From the NCBI RefSeq assembly GCF_001434115.1, contig NZ_AZDW01000034.1, positions 104,231 to 168,230 of the forward strand: a DNA stretch of 64,000 bases, given 5' to 3'. Within the stretch, counting starts at the first letter, position 1. Every line of letters begins with the position of its first letter. This DNA comes from Levilactobacillus zymae DSM 19395 (GTDB taxonomy: Bacteria > Bacillota > Bacilli > Lactobacillales > Lactobacillaceae). The position numbers were made by a program, and so were the translations under genes. This document shows, in pieces, positions 47,008 to 56,716 of the stretch. The notes below the pieces were generated by a model. The model worked only from the letters and a program-made list of their open reading frames with translations. It was not told where the DNA came from and ran no database searches.

Positions 47008-48279
47008 GTGCATTTACGCATTAAAGACGGGGTAACCCTAGACTTGTTACCCACTAAACAATTTAAAACCGTTGGCATTAAGGTCGACTTTGTGACGCCC
47101 TTACGCGCAACGGCGATTACGGCGCGAGCCTTGCTGGCACAGGTCTTAGAGACCAGTACCGCCACGTATCCCACCCAAACGGCCTTGGCGCGGCAACTGT
47201 CCGCCATGTACGGGGCCAACTTTGGCATTACCGTGTTGAAGGCCGGCACGCAACACATCGTGCGCTTGACCTGCTCGGTCGTGGATGAGCAGTATCTGAG
47301 TAGTTACGCGGACCAACAGCCGTTATTTGAACGGGGGATGGCCCTCTTAAAGGCCGTCTTGTTTGCGCCGTTGCTGCCTAACGGGCACTTCGACCCGACG
47401 ACCTTCACCCAGCAACGGCAAAACTTGCTGACGGCGATTAAATCCTTGGACGACGATAAACAATATTTAGCCAACCGGCGGCTACAGGAGTTACTGTTTG
47501 CCGGTCAACCCACCCAGGCCATGAGCGCACTGGGGGACATCACCACGTTAGGCGAGCTGACCGCCGACGACATCTTGACCACGTACCACGAGATGCTGGC
47601 CCACGATGCCGTACACGTGGCCGTGATTGGGGACGTGACGGCGCAACGGGCGCAAACGGCGCTGGCGACCTGGCCATTGACGGCCCGGTCGGTCCACGAC
47701 ACGTTACCCTATTACCACTGGGAAGCCCGGCCGACCGTGCAGGTGGGCGATGACGTGGCGCCGGTTACCCAGGCCAAGTTGAATCTGGCTTACCGGATCC
47801 CGGTCTACCGCAACGATGCGGACTTCATGGCCACGGTGGTCTTTAATGCGGTCTTCGGCGGCACGCCGTTGTCGCTACTCTTCACCAACGTACGGGAAAA
47901 GGCCAGTCTGGCGTACTATGCCAGCAGTAGTTATAGCCCGTACACCGGGACCATTAGTGTCCAGACGGGGATTCAGACCCAAAATCAACAACGGGTGCTG
48001 GCCATCATTGCCGAACAGCTCGCGACCCTGCAACGTGGCGACCTCCAATCGGACCTACTGGCCGAGATCAAGGCCAGTCTGGCCAACGCGCGGTTAACGG
48101 TGTTGGATAGTCCGCAACGCCTGTTAGACGGCCGGTTGAACGCACAATTGACCCACGTCACCACGTCGCTAGCGGATTGGCAAGCCGCGTTAGCCGCCGT
48201 GACGGTGGCCGACATCCAGCGGGTGGCCCGACAGGTCACGTTACAAGCCACGTATTGTTTACACGGAGGTGAGCACTAA
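47008..48279 (+). CDS. ymfF: M16 peptidase-like protein YmfF (non-catalytic partner)
   Basis: A 423-residue member of the insulinase/M16 family. The N-terminal domain lacks the zinc-binding HxxEH motif, while the C-terminal part keeps the substrate-site stretch VREKASLAYYASSSY near residue 294. This division fits a heterodimer with the next gene product, which has HxxEH. I chose GTG 47008, 9 bp after AAGGAGG; TTG 47002 is only 3 bp away. Its stop overlaps the next start (TAATG). The B. subtilis neighbour ymfI is absent here. Confidence 0.88.
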   Translation: MHLRIKDGVTLDLLPTKQFKTVGIKVDFVTPLRATAITARALLAQVLETSTATYPTQTALARQLSAMYGANFGITVLKAGTQHIVRLTCSVVDEQYLSSYADQQPLFERGMALLKAVLFAPLLPNGHFDPTTFTQQRQNLLTAIKSLDDDKQYLANRRLQELLFAGQPTQAMSALGDITTLGELTADDILTTYHEMLAHDAVHVAVIGDVTAQRAQTALATWPLTARSVHDTLPYYHWEARPTVQVGDDVAPVTQAKLNLAYRIPVYRNDADFMATVVFNAVFGGTPLSLLFTNVREKASLAYYASSSYSPYTGTISVQTGIQTQNQQRVLAIIAEQLATLQRGDLQSDLLAEIKASLANARLTVLDSPQRLLDGRLNAQLTHVTTSLADWQAALAAVTVADIQRVARQVTLQATYCLHGGEH

Positions 48280-49586
48280 TGTTGACACAACAAGCTTACG
48301 ACCGGTTAGGTGAGACGGTCTACCGGACCACATTGGCCAACGGGCTGCAGGTGGTCTTGGTGCCAAAGGCCGGGTTTCACAAGACGTTTGCCATTATGAC
48401 CACCGACTACGGGTCCATCGACAATCACTTTGTGCCCCGGGGGCAACAAGCCGCGGTGCGGTTTCCCGACGGAATCGCCCACTTCTTGGAACATAAGCTC
48501 TTCGAAAAAAAGGACCACGATGCCTTCGATTTGTTCGGCAAGTACGGCGCCAGTTCCAACGCCTTTACTAGCTTCACGCAAACCAGCTACCTCTTTGCCA
48601 CGACCAGTCAACTACACGCCAACCTCGATATCTTGTTAGACTTCGTGCAGGACCCGTACTTCACCCCAGAAACGGTCAACAAGGAAAAGGGCATCATCGG
48701 TCAGGAAATTCAAATGTACGACGATGATCCGGGGTGGCAGAGCTACTTTGGGATGATCGGGAACCTGTACCCCAAGGAACCCCTGAGTATCGACATTGCC
48801 GGGACGGTAGCGTCGATTGACCAAATCACCGCCGATGACCTTTACGCGGCCTACCGGACCTTCTATCACCCCAGCAACATGAGTTTGGTGTTGGTCGGTC
48901 AACTCGATCCAGCCGAAACGTTGGACTGGATCACCGCCAACCAGGCCAAGAAGACCTTTGCCCCGGCTAGTCCGCTGCAACGGATCGCTAGCCCGGTCAC
49001 GGCCCCAGACCAAGTTGTCGCCCAGACTACGCGGTATTTGGCCGTGACGCGACCGAAAGTCAGCCTGGGAATTCGGGGCTACGACGCCGTTCCCGCGGGC
49101 CGGGCGGGGTTGCGGTATAACGTGGCGCTTTCGCTGGTGTTTGATCTGTTGTTCAACGATACCAGTGATAATTACTTGCGTCTGTACGACGCCAACGTGA
49201 TCGATGACAGTTTCGGCTACGATTTCTTAGTTCAACGGGGGGCGCACTTCGGTCAGTTGGCTGGCGACACGGATCACCCCGAACTCTTCGTGAGCGAGCT
49301 GCAGGCCATCTTAGCGGACGTCATGCCCCAGCTGCAAGCGGCCCAACCCCAGTTTGAGTTGGTCAAACGCGAAGCCATTGGCCGGCTGATTGGTGCCGTG
49401 AATTCGGTGGAAGCCATCGCCAACCAATATTCGGGACCGTTGTTTGCGGGGTCGACATTATTTGATGAACTAACTATTCTGGAGGACCTCCAGTTCGCCG
49501 ACCTTCTACCGCTGGCCCAGGCCTTCTTTACGCAGGGGCGGCAGACCGTGGCGACCATCTTACCAGAAGGTTTAAGAAACCGTTAA
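48279..49586 (+). CDS. ymfH: M16 zinc peptidase YmfH
   Basis: A 435-residue M16 family protein with the inverted zinc motif HxxEH in GIAHFLEHKLFEKKD (near residue 70) and the distal zinc-ligand glutamate region IIGQEIQMYDDDPGW near 140. It is translationally coupled to ymfF through the TAATG overlap. These paired proteins are conserved upstream of ymfM-pgsA-cinA-recA in Firmicutes; their natural substrate is not settled. I infer a cytoplasmic heterodimeric peptidase. Confidence 0.9.
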   Translation: MLTQQAYDRLGETVYRTTLANGLQVVLVPKAGFHKTFAIMTTDYGSIDNHFVPRGQQAAVRFPDGIAHFLEHKLFEKKDHDAFDLFGKYGASSNAFTSFTQTSYLFATTSQLHANLDILLDFVQDPYFTPETVNKEKGIIGQEIQMYDDDPGWQSYFGMIGNLYPKEPLSIDIAGTVASIDQITADDLYAAYRTFYHPSNMSLVLVGQLDPAETLDWITANQAKKTFAPASPLQRIASPVTAPDQVVAQTTRYLAVTRPKVSLGIRGYDAVPAGRAGLRYNVALSLVFDLLFNDTSDNYLRLYDANVIDDSFGYDFLVQRGAHFGQLAGDTDHPELFVSELQAILADVMPQLQAAQPQFELVKREAIGRLIGAVNSVEAIANQYSGPLFAGSTLFDELTILEDLQFADLLPLAQAFFTQGRQTVATILPEGLRNR

Positions 49587-49678
49587 ATCCAGAATTCTAG
49601 GCGCTGACGCTGAAAATGACGCGGTGCCTATGCTATACTGCAATAGAGAAAACTGAAATTAGATGGAGAGTTTACAAC

Positions 49679-50623
49679 ATGAGTGAGAACAACAAAATTA
49701 CACTGGGAAAGACGTTAAAGGATGCGCGGATTGCCAAGGGGTATACGTTAGACGACTTGCAACAGGCAACCAAGATTCAAAAGCGTTACCTGATTGCGAT
49801 TGAAGATCAACAATTTGATGAATTACCGGGGGACTTTTATGTCCGGGCGTTCATCAAGCAATATGCTGATATGGTTGATTTGGACGGGGCCGAACTGTTA
49901 AAGCAATTTGACAGTGCGCTCCCGAGTACGCAGACACAGGAATACGTCGATAAGGTCAACGAGAGTAATCCGGAGACCCGCTCGCAACAGCGAAAGGTCG
50001 ACGACCGGTCCCTCCAACTGCGCCGCTTGATCCCCATCACGGGAATCGTGGTCGTGGTCCTGGTGGTCTTGGTCGGCATCTGGGTCGCCGCCGCGAAGAG
50101 TGGCCATTCGACGGCTAAGCAAAACGTTGACAGTAGCTCGGTCAGTGTGTCGGGGAGCAGTTCTTCAAGTTCGTCGAGTAGCTCTTCGTCGGCGAAGAAG
50201 AAATCGTCTTCCAAGAAGAAAACCACGGCGACCTTTAAACAACTGAGTGCCACCACGTCCGGGTCGACTTGGGAAATGAAAAATGCGCCTAGCAAGCGGA
50301 CGGTGAAGTTGGCCGCTACCGGGAGCAGTTGGATGTCCGTCACGGTAGGTGGCTCAACGACCTGGCAAGGCACCTTGTCGGCCAGCACGTCACACACCTT
50401 GACGATTCCAAGTTCCGCGACGAGTGTGACCTTTAAGTTTGGGAACGCCCCCGTGACGACGGTGACCGTCAACGGCAAGAAGTTTAACTTCAGTTCGGCG
50501 ACGGCGACGAGTTCGGCCACGAGCAGTAGTAGCAGTAGTACCACCACGGGGACCACGACGACCAGCAGTAGTTCAAGTACGAACACCACGCAGGTCCAAG
50601 AGGTCACGTTGGAATTTAAGTAA
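49679..50623 (+). CDS. ymfM: RodZ-like helix-turn-helix membrane protein (YmfM)
   Basis: A cell-shape factor that links MreB to the membrane in species studied. The 314-residue protein has an N-terminal HTH_25 domain (about 8-75, TLGKTLKDARIAKGYTLDDL), one membrane helix (about 120-142), a serine-rich linker with Lys-rich blocks (about 148-182), a DUF4115-like beta domain (about 185-270) and a second Ser/Thr-rich tail. I chose ATG 49679; a TATACT -10 at 49634-49639 rules out the ATG-type start near 49616. Ser codons are mixed (agt, agc, tct, tcg, tca), so the tracts are not a simple DNA repeat. Confidence 0.9.
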   Translation: MSENNKITLGKTLKDARIAKGYTLDDLQQATKIQKRYLIAIEDQQFDELPGDFYVRAFIKQYADMVDLDGAELLKQFDSALPSTQTQEYVDKVNESNPETRSQQRKVDDRSLQLRRLIPITGIVVVVLVVLVGIWVAAAKSGHSTAKQNVDSSSVSVSGSSSSSSSSSSSSAKKKSSSKKKTTATFKQLSATTSGSTWEMKNAPSKRTVKLAATGSSWMSVTVGGSTTWQGTLSASTSHTLTIPSSATSVTFKFGNAPVTTVTVNGKKFNFSSATATSSATSSSSSSTTTGTTTTSSSSSTNTTQVQEVTLEFK

Positions 50624-50630
50624 CCATCAG

Positions 50631-50668
50631 AAAGCGGGTCGGTCCGTCACGATCGGCGCGCTTTTTTT
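50631..50668 (+). terminator. Terminator between ymfM and pgsA
   Basis: AAAGCG/CGCTTT outer arms with inner CGGTC/GATCG pairing, then a T-run of seven. Confidence 0.75.
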
Positions 50669-50695
50669 GTGAGTGATTTGAAGGAGGAAAAGGTT

Positions 50696-51283
50696 GTGAA
50701 CGTACCTAATCGTTTAACCATCATGCGTATCATCTTGATTCCCATCTTTTTGTTGATTTTAGTGTTGCCCCTGAATTGGGGGACGGTCACCTGGTTAGGG
50801 ACCAGCATTCCCGTGACTCACGTCTGGGGGGCGTTGATCTTTGCGGTCGCCTCCATCACCGACTTTTTAGATGGGCAGATTGCCCGGCGGCAACACCTGG
50901 TGACAAACTTCGGTAAGTTCGCCGATCCGTTGGCCGACAAGATGATCGTGATGACGGCCTTTATCTTACTGGTCGCCATGAAGGCCGTTCCCGCTTGGGG
51001 GGTCGCCATCATCGTTTGCCGGGAATTAGCCGTGACCGGCTTGCGCTTGATCGTGGTGGAGACCGGGGGTCGGGTCTTAGCCGCCGCTTGGCCGGGAAAA
51101 ATCAAGACCACCACGCAGATGGTCGGAATTATTCTGTTGTTACTAAACAACATTGGCTTCGGGGCCATCAACGTGCCAATGGCGTTGATTTTCTTCTACA
51201 TCTGCCTGTTCTTTACCATTTACTCGGGCATCGATTACTTTGTTCAAAACCGGCAAGTCTTTGCCGAATCATCGGCGGAATAA
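50696..51283 (+). CDS. pgsA: CDP-diacylglycerol--glycerol-3-phosphate 3-phosphatidyltransferase
   Basis: PgsA makes phosphatidylglycerol phosphate, the precursor of phosphatidylglycerol and of lipoteichoic-acid glycerol phosphate. The 195-residue membrane protein carries the CDP-alcohol phosphotransferase signature DG-x2-AR-x8-G-x3-D-x3-D in FLDGQIARRQHLV...GKFADPLAD (near residues 54-82). I chose GTG 50696, 8 bp after AAGGAGG; the upstream GTG at 50669 lies at the end of the terminator T-run. A terminator follows. Confidence 0.95.
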   Translation: MNVPNRLTIMRIILIPIFLLILVLPLNWGTVTWLGTSIPVTHVWGALIFAVASITDFLDGQIARRQHLVTNFGKFADPLADKMIVMTAFILLVAMKAVPAWGVAIIVCRELAVTGLRLIVVETGGRVLAAAWPGKIKTTTQMVGIILLLLNNIGFGAINVPMALIFFYICLFFTIYSGIDYFVQNRQVFAESSAE

Positions 51284-51297
51284 GCGTGCCACTTAAC

Positions 51298-51336
51298 GAA
51301 GCTTTCCCAGTTGTGTATCGACGGGAAGGCTTTTTT
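51298..51336 (+). terminator. Terminator after pgsA
   Basis: AAGCTTTCCC pairs with GGGAA-GGCTT, followed by six T residues. Confidence 0.8.
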
Positions 51337-51402
51337 AACGGTCGATGAAAAAATAATGGTATGCTTGACGGAGTTACTTAAGATTGCTGAGGAGGGGTGA
51401 CC

Positions 51403-52653
51403 ATGCAAGCGGAAATTATTGCAGTGGGAACGGAAATTTTACTAGGACAAGTCGTCGATACAAATTCGGCCTTTATCGCCCAGGAGCTCGCGAGTGCGGG
51501 CATTGAGGTGTACTACCATTCGCTAGTGGGCGACAATGCCGACCGACTAACGGCCGTGCTGGAACAGGCACGGTCGCGCAGTGATCTGGTGGTGATCAGC
51601 GGTGGGCTGGGACCGACCAAGGACGATTTGACCAAGCAGACGGTCGCCCAACTCCTAGGCGTCAAGCTGGTCGAAGACGCGGCGGCTATGACCAAGATTC
51701 AGGCCCACTTTGCCACGACGGACCGGCCGTTGACGCCCAATAACCGGCTCCAGGCGTTGTATTTGGCCGGGAGCCAACCCTTAAAGAACCTGACGGGGAT
51801 GGCGGTAGGAGCCTTCTATCAAGACCCCCACGGCGCGGATATGATGTTATTACCCGGGCCGCCGAGTGAACTAGAACCAATGTTTATTCACGAAGCGTTA
51901 CCGGCCCTAAAGCACGCCTACGAACGGCACGAATACTTGACGTCACGCGTGTTACGATTCTTTGGCATCGGGGAGAGTCAACTGGTGACCCAGCTGAGTG
52001 ACCTGATCGATGGGCAGACCAACCCGACGATTGCTCCGTACGCTAAACGCAATGAGGTGACCCTGCGGTTAACGGCCCAGACTACGGAAACGGCGTCGGC
52101 GGAAGCGTTATTGGACCAAATGACGGCCACCATCCAGGAACGTGTCGGCGACTACCTCTACGGGTACGGTGACGATAATAGCCTAGCCAACGTGGTGGTC
52201 CACCAGTTGATTGCGCAGCACCTGACGATTACGGGGGCTGAGAGTTTAACGGCCGGTGAGTTTCAGAGTACGATTGGGAGCGTGCCGGGGGTCTCGGCCG
52301 TCTTTCCGGGGGGATTCGTGACGTACGCCAATCGCGCCAAACACCAATTACTCGGGATTCCGCAACACATCATCGATACCCAGGGCGTGGTCAGTGAGGC
52401 CACGGCCAAGGAAATGGCCGAACGCGCCCGGCAATTGCTGGATACCGATTTGGCGTTGAGCTTTACGGGAGCGGCCGGGCCGGATAGCCTGGAAGGCCAC
52501 CCCGCCGGGACCGTGTGGCTAGGCTTAGCCCAACGGGGACAAGCGCCCCAGGCGAAGTTGATGCACTTTGCGGGCACCCGCAGCGACGTGCGCATGCGGT
52601 CCGTTTTGAGTGGTTTGGATTGGCTACGGCGAACGCTCCCGACCGAAAAATAA
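51403..52653 (+). CDS. cinA: CinA family protein (NMN deamidase / competence-damage protein)
   Basis: A 416-residue two-domain protein: N-terminal MoeA/MogA-like COG1058 domain (about 1-170; IIAVGTEILLGQVVDTNS at the start, ISGGLGPTKDD near 65) and C-terminal CinA domain (about 255-415; AESLTAGEFQSTI and FTGAAGPD). The C-terminal domain of relatives deamidates nicotinamide mononucleotide. ATG 51403 follows GAGGAGGGG; the GTG at 51397 overlaps that site. The cinA-recA order is widely conserved; here recA also has its own promoter. Confidence 0.94.
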   Translation: MQAEIIAVGTEILLGQVVDTNSAFIAQELASAGIEVYYHSLVGDNADRLTAVLEQARSRSDLVVISGGLGPTKDDLTKQTVAQLLGVKLVEDAAAMTKIQAHFATTDRPLTPNNRLQALYLAGSQPLKNLTGMAVGAFYQDPHGADMMLLPGPPSELEPMFIHEALPALKHAYERHEYLTSRVLRFFGIGESQLVTQLSDLIDGQTNPTIAPYAKRNEVTLRLTAQTTETASAEALLDQMTATIQERVGDYLYGYGDDNSLANVVVHQLIAQHLTITGAESLTAGEFQSTIGSVPGVSAVFPGGFVTYANRAKHQLLGIPQHIIDTQGVVSEATAKEMAERARQLLDTDLALSFTGAAGPDSLEGHPAGTVWLGLAQRGQAPQAKLMHFAGTRSDVRMRSVLSGLDWLRRTLPTEK

Positions 52654-52656
52654 GGG

Positions 52657-52668
52657 GAACTTTTGTTC
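52657..52668 (+). promoter_or_regulatory. LexA/DinR-type SOS box upstream of recA
   Basis: GAAC-TTTT-GTTC, a perfect match to the Firmicutes GAACN4GTTC core. It lies 3 bp after the cinA stop and 9 bp before the recA -35. Confidence 0.75.
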
Positions 52669-52677
52669 TCTTTTCGC

Positions 52678-52706
52678 TTGCATTCTGGGAACAAAATCGG
52701 TATAGT
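52678..52706 (+). promoter_or_regulatory. recA promoter
   Basis: TTGCAT (52678-52683), exact 17-bp spacer, TATAGT (52701-52706). Confidence 0.8.
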
Positions 52707-52745
52707 ATTACTTGAATATTTAAGAGCAACTAAAGGAGGATTTGG

Positions 52746-53918
52746 ATGGCTGACGAACGACAAGCAGCGTTAGACAAAGCGCTGAAGAAGATCGAAAAGG
52801 ACTTCGGTAAGGGGTCCATCATGCGGATGGGCGACGATACCAAGATGCAAATCTTGACCGTCCCATCTGGCTCGTTGGCTTTAGACGTAGCCTTAGGAGT
52901 CGGCGGTTACCCGCGGGGACGGATTGTAGAAATCTACGGTCCCGAATCGTCTGGGAAAACCACGGTGGCCTTACACGCGGTTGCCGAAGTGCAAAAGCGT
53001 GGGGGCACGGCGGCTTACATTGATGCCGAAAACGCCCTCGATCCCGCCTATGCGACGGCTTTAGGTGTCGATATCGACAACTTACTGTTATCCCAACCAG
53101 ATACCGGGGAACAGGGACTCCAAATCACGGATGCCCTGGTGTCCTCCGGAGCCGTGGATATCGTGGTCGTCGATTCGGTGGCGGCCTTAGTACCACGGGC
53201 CGAAATTGAAGGCGAAATGGGTGACGCCCACGTGGGGTTGCAGGCCCGGTTAATGTCACAAGCGCTCCGGAAGTTATCGGGGACCATTAACAAGACCAAG
53301 ACCATTGCGTTGTTCATTAACCAAATTCGGGAAAAAGTCGGCGTGATGTTCGGGAACCCCGAAGTAACGCCCGGTGGCCGGGCCTTGAAGTTCTACTCGA
53401 CGATTCGTTTGGAAGTTCGTCGGGCCGAACAGATCAAGAACGGGACGGACGTCATTGGGAACCGGACCCGAATCAAGGTCGTGAAGAACAAGGTTGCGCC
53501 GCCGTTTAAGAAGGCCGAAGTGGACATCATGTACGGTCACGGGATTTCCCAAACGGGTGAACTGCTCGACATGGCGGTGGAAAAAGACATCGTGGATAAG
53601 AGTGGCTCATGGTACTCGTACGGTGAAGACCGGATCGGCCAAGGCCGGGAGAACGCCAAGCAATACCTAGCGGATCATCCGGACATGATGGCGGAAGTCA
53701 ATCAACGGGTGCGGGCCGCGTATGGGGTAGCCGATGAGGACGCTGCTACGACCGACACGAAGGATACTAAGGCGGATAAGACCAAGGACGGCGCTAAAGC
53801 CGATACCAAGGCAACGCCTAAGGATGCCGCGACGAAGCCGGCGCCCAAGGTGGATACCACGCCCGGGACGCCCGGTAATTCCGGCGCCACGGTGATTCAA
53901 CCCAATCATCATAAATAA
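52746..53918 (+). CDS. recA: Recombinase RecA
   Basis: RecA forms the strand-exchange filament and triggers LexA self-cleavage. In the 390-residue protein Walker A is GPESSGKTT near residue 66, Walker B is [11 protein letters not shown] near 140 and the family motif [14 protein letters not shown] is near 214. The C-terminal tail (about 335-390) is a low-complexity run rich in Thr, Lys, Asp, Ala and Pro, longer than in most RecA proteins. AAAGGAGG precedes the ATG. Expression is probably SOS-inducible through the box at 52657. Confidence 0.98.
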   Translation: MADERQAALDKALKKIEKDFGKGSIMRMGDDTKMQILTVPSGSLALDVALGVGGYPRGRIVEIYGPESSGKTTVALHAVAEVQKRGGTAAYIDAENALDPAYATALGVDIDNLLLSQPDTGEQGLQITDALVSSGAVDIVVVDSVAALVPRAEIEGEMGDAHVGLQARLMSQALRKLSGTINKTKTIALFINQIREKVGVMFGNPEVTPGGRALKFYSTIRLEVRRAEQIKNGTDVIGNRTRIKVVKNKVAPPFKKAEVDIMYGHGISQTGELLDMAVEKDIVDKSGSWYSYGEDRIGQGRENAKQYLADHPDMMAEVNQRVRAAYGVADEDAATTDTKDTKADKTKDGAKADTKATPKDAATKPAPKVDTTPGTPGNSGATVIQPNHHK

Positions 53919-53928
53919 CGTCAAAAAT

Positions 53929-53959
53929 GGTTTGAGCCGGTGAGCTCAAGCCTTTTTTT
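53929..53959 (+). terminator. Terminator after recA
   Basis: GGTTTGAGC/GCTCAAGCC stem followed by seven T residues. Confidence 0.9.
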
Positions 53960-54088
53960 GTGGGGTCAAGTGGCCCCAATAACGCCTCCATGACCCCCTA
54001 GTTGGCCGGTCAAGGGTGGAGATTGACGGCTTCAGCTGCAGAATAGGGAACTGGTGGTGAACTTCGTGCGGCTTTCTGGTGAGTTTAG

Positions 54089-54117
54089 TTGACAGGCTTG
54101 GTGGCAACTATTAAAAT
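54089..54117 (+). promoter_or_regulatory. rny promoter
   Basis: TTGACA (54089-54094), 17-bp spacer, TAAAAT (54112-54117). Confidence 0.85.
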
Positions 54118-54199
54118 TGAATTTGTGTCAGTTATCATACAAACATCTTAAAAAGTCTGATTTTTAATTAGTCATTTTTGATGATGCGGAGGTGGAATC

Positions 54200-55759
54200 A
54201 TGAGTGTTCCAAGCATAATCCTCGCAATCATCGCTATCGTTGTTGGTGTCGTGGGTGGTTATTATCTACGGAAATCCGTCCATGAACGCAAGTTAGATGC
54301 TGCTAAGTACACGGCCAAGGGTGTGTTAGCAGAGGCTCACAAGCAAGCCGAGACGGCTACTAAAGAGGCACTACTCAGTGCTAAAGAGGACAGTCATCAG
54401 TATCGTGCGGAAGTCGAACAGGAGCTCAAGCAACGCCGAGCCGAAGTTCAGAAGCAAGAAGATCGGTTGATTCAACGGGAAGAAACGTTGGATCGCAAAG
54501 ACAACTCGTTGGAGAAGCGTGAAAACGCCTTGAACCGACGGGATAAAAAGTTGAGCGCTGAAGAGCAGAATTTGACCAAAAAGCAACAACAAGCAGACTC
54601 ACTGATTGAAAAACGGCAGACGGCGGTTGAATCCGTCGCTGCTCTCTCCCAGGAAGACGCACGTGACCTGATCATTTCCGAAGCCAAAACGGCTTTGGCC
54701 GGGGAACGGGCAAAAATGATTAAGGAAAGCGAAGAAACCGCTCGCAAGACGGCCCAGGCCAACGCCAAGGACTTGATTGTTTCCGCGATTCAACGGAGTG
54801 CCGCCGATATGGTGACCGAAACCACGATTACCGTGGTCACGTTACCTAACGACGACATGAAGGGTCGAATCATCGGTCGGGAAGGTCGGAATATTCGGAC
54901 CTTAGAGACGTTGACCGGAATCGATTTAATTATCGACGATACGCCGGAAGCCGTCGTCTTGAGTGGCTTCGATCCGTTACGACGCGAAGTCGCGAAGATT
55001 GCGTTAGAGAAATTGATTCAAGACGGCCGGATTCATCCGGCACGAATCGAAGAAATGGTGGCCAAAGCCAAGAAGGAGCTGGGCGAACACGTCCGCGAAC
55101 TCGGGGAACAGGCAACCTTTGATTTGGGAATTCATTCCATGCATCCCGAGTTGATCAAACTCGTGGGCCGGTTGAATTTCCGGATTTCTCATGGGCAAAA
55201 TGCGTTAGCCCATTCCATTGAAGTGGCGAAGATCACTGGGGTCTTAGCCGCCGAACTCGGTGAGGATGTTACGTTAGCAAAACGTGCAGGATTACTACAT
55301 GATATTGGCCGCGCTGCAGAGCACGAAGATGATAGTTCGTACATCACGCTCGGAACTGAACTGGCGAAGAAGTACCGGGAAAGTTCGACCGTGGTGAACG
55401 CCATCGCCGCTCAAGCAGACCAAACGGCGCCGCAATCCGTAATTGCGGAACTGGTCAGCACCGCGGATACGATTTCCGCGACCCGACCAGGCGCACGGTC
55501 GGATTCCCTGGAAAGTTACATTCACCGCTTAGACAAGCTAGAAACGATCGCCAACCAGTTTGACGGCGTCGATCATAGTTTTGCCATCCAAGCGGGCCGG
55601 GAAGTTCGCGTGATTGTGCGGCCGGAGAAGATTTCCGATACGGATGCCGTGGTCTTGGCCCGCGACATCAAGAAACAAATTGAAGGCGACCTGGATTACC
55701 CAGGCCACGTCAAGGTTTCCGTGATTCGGGAAGTTCGGTCAGTTGAATATGCAAAATAA
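54200..55759 (+). CDS. rny: Ribonuclease Y
   Basis: Membrane-bound endoribonuclease that starts mRNA decay in Firmicutes. The 519-residue protein has an N-terminal membrane helix (about 4-25), a long charged coiled coil (about 35-195), a KH domain (about 205-270, with [15 protein letters not shown]) and an HD domain with [14 protein letters not shown] near 368. GGAGGTGG precedes the ATG. It has its own promoter downstream of the recA terminator, and a terminator follows. Confidence 0.97.
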   Translation: MSVPSIILAIIAIVVGVVGGYYLRKSVHERKLDAAKYTAKGVLAEAHKQAETATKEALLSAKEDSHQYRAEVEQELKQRRAEVQKQEDRLIQREETLDRKDNSLEKRENALNRRDKKLSAEEQNLTKKQQQADSLIEKRQTAVESVAALSQEDARDLIISEAKTALAGERAKMIKESEETARKTAQANAKDLIVSAIQRSAADMVTETTITVVTLPNDDMKGRIIGREGRNIRTLETLTGIDLIIDDTPEAVVLSGFDPLRREVAKIALEKLIQDGRIHPARIEEMVAKAKKELGEHVRELGEQATFDLGIHSMHPELIKLVGRLNFRISHGQNALAHSIEVAKITGVLAAELGEDVTLAKRAGLLHDIGRAAEHEDDSSYITLGTELAKKYRESSTVVNAIAAQADQTAPQSVIAELVSTADTISATRPGARSDSLESYIHRLDKLETIANQFDGVDHSFAIQAGREVRVIVRPEKISDTDAVVLARDIKKQIEGDLDYPGHVKVSVIREVRSVEYAK

Positions 55760-55766
55760 GTCAGAG

Positions 55767-55796
55767 AAGCTAGGCCAATTGGTCCTAGCTTTTTTA
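55767..55796 (+). terminator. Terminator after rny
   Basis: AAGCTAGG pairs with CCTAGCTT, with a T-run to 55796. Confidence 0.88.
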
Positions 55797-55887
55797 CGTC
55801 ATGGACGAAAAAAGCATGGTAAAATAGACAATATTTATAACGACGGGGGTCGCCGCTAGAGTGGCCCGTCAAGATAGGGGTACAAAG

Positions 55888-56685
55888 ATGCGTATTTTGT
55901 TTGTTGGTGACGTGGTTGGAAACGTTGGGCAGGCCATGATTCACGAGTATTTGCCACAACTCAAGCGGGATTTGAAACCGCAAGTCACCATCGTTAACGG
56001 TGAAAATTCCACGCCGGTGGGCCGGGGAATCAGTTACAAGATTTATAAGCAACTCTTAAAGGACGGCGCCGATGTAGTCACCATGGGCAATCACACCTGG
56101 GATAACGCCGAACTGTTTGACTTCATCGATGACGCCAACCGGTTGGTCCGCCCCGCTAATTTCCCGGGACCAACGCCCGGTCAGGGGTGGACCAAGATTA
56201 AGGTCAACCAACAGACGCTCGCCGTGGTCAACTTACAGGGCCGGGTCTTCATGAATCAGTTAGTCGACGATCCGTTTGCCATGATGGCCGACTTAGTGGA
56301 CGAGCTCGACACGCCGTTTGTCTTCGTTGACTTCCACGGGGAGGTCACCAGCGAGAAACGGGCCTTTGCCATGCGCTTCACCGGTGACGTGTCGGCGGTG
56401 GTCGGCACCCACACCCACGTGCAGACCAGCGACGCGCAGGTCTTAGACCACCAGACGGCCTTTTTGACCGAGGTGGGGATGACCGGTCCGGCCGATAGCA
56501 TCTTAGGCATGCAGGCCGATAGCGTCATTACTAAATTCGAAAACCAACGTCCGGCGCGGTATACGGTCCAAGAACAGGGTCCCGGACTCCTCTCCGGTTG
56601 TGTGATCGATCTCAACGACAAGACGGGCCACGCGACCGCCATTCACGAGATTCTGATCAGCCCGCAACACCCGTACCAAAGCTAA
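55888..56685 (+). CDS. ymdB: YmdB family metallophosphoesterase
   Basis: A 265-residue calcineurin-like phosphoesterase of the TIGR00282 group; B. subtilis YmdB hydrolyses 2',3'-cyclic nucleotides and affects biofilm genes. Metal-binding motifs are visible: FVGDVVG at residues 5-11, VNGENS near 38, TMGNHTWDN near 64 and GTHTHVQT near 175. I chose ATG 55888, preceded by AGGGG; the in-frame GTG at 55861 lacks a ribosome site. The order rny-ymdB is that of B. subtilis. Confidence 0.93.
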   Translation: MRILFVGDVVGNVGQAMIHEYLPQLKRDLKPQVTIVNGENSTPVGRGISYKIYKQLLKDGADVVTMGNHTWDNAELFDFIDDANRLVRPANFPGPTPGQGWTKIKVNQQTLAVVNLQGRVFMNQLVDDPFAMMADLVDELDTPFVFVDFHGEVTSEKRAFAMRFTGDVSAVVGTHTHVQTSDAQVLDHQTAFLTEVGMTGPADSILGMQADSVITKFENQRPARYTVQEQGPGLLSGCVIDLNDKTGHATAIHEILISPQHPYQS

Positions 56686-56716
56686 GCGCTAAAAACGGAA
56701 GGATGACACATTTTTC

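Noticed and set aside
49837-50607. Long minus-strand open frame (256 codons) opposite ymfM
   Set aside because: It is antisense to Ser/Thr-rich codons, which read as Val/Leu-rich sequence on the other strand. No ribosome site and no recognisable domain.
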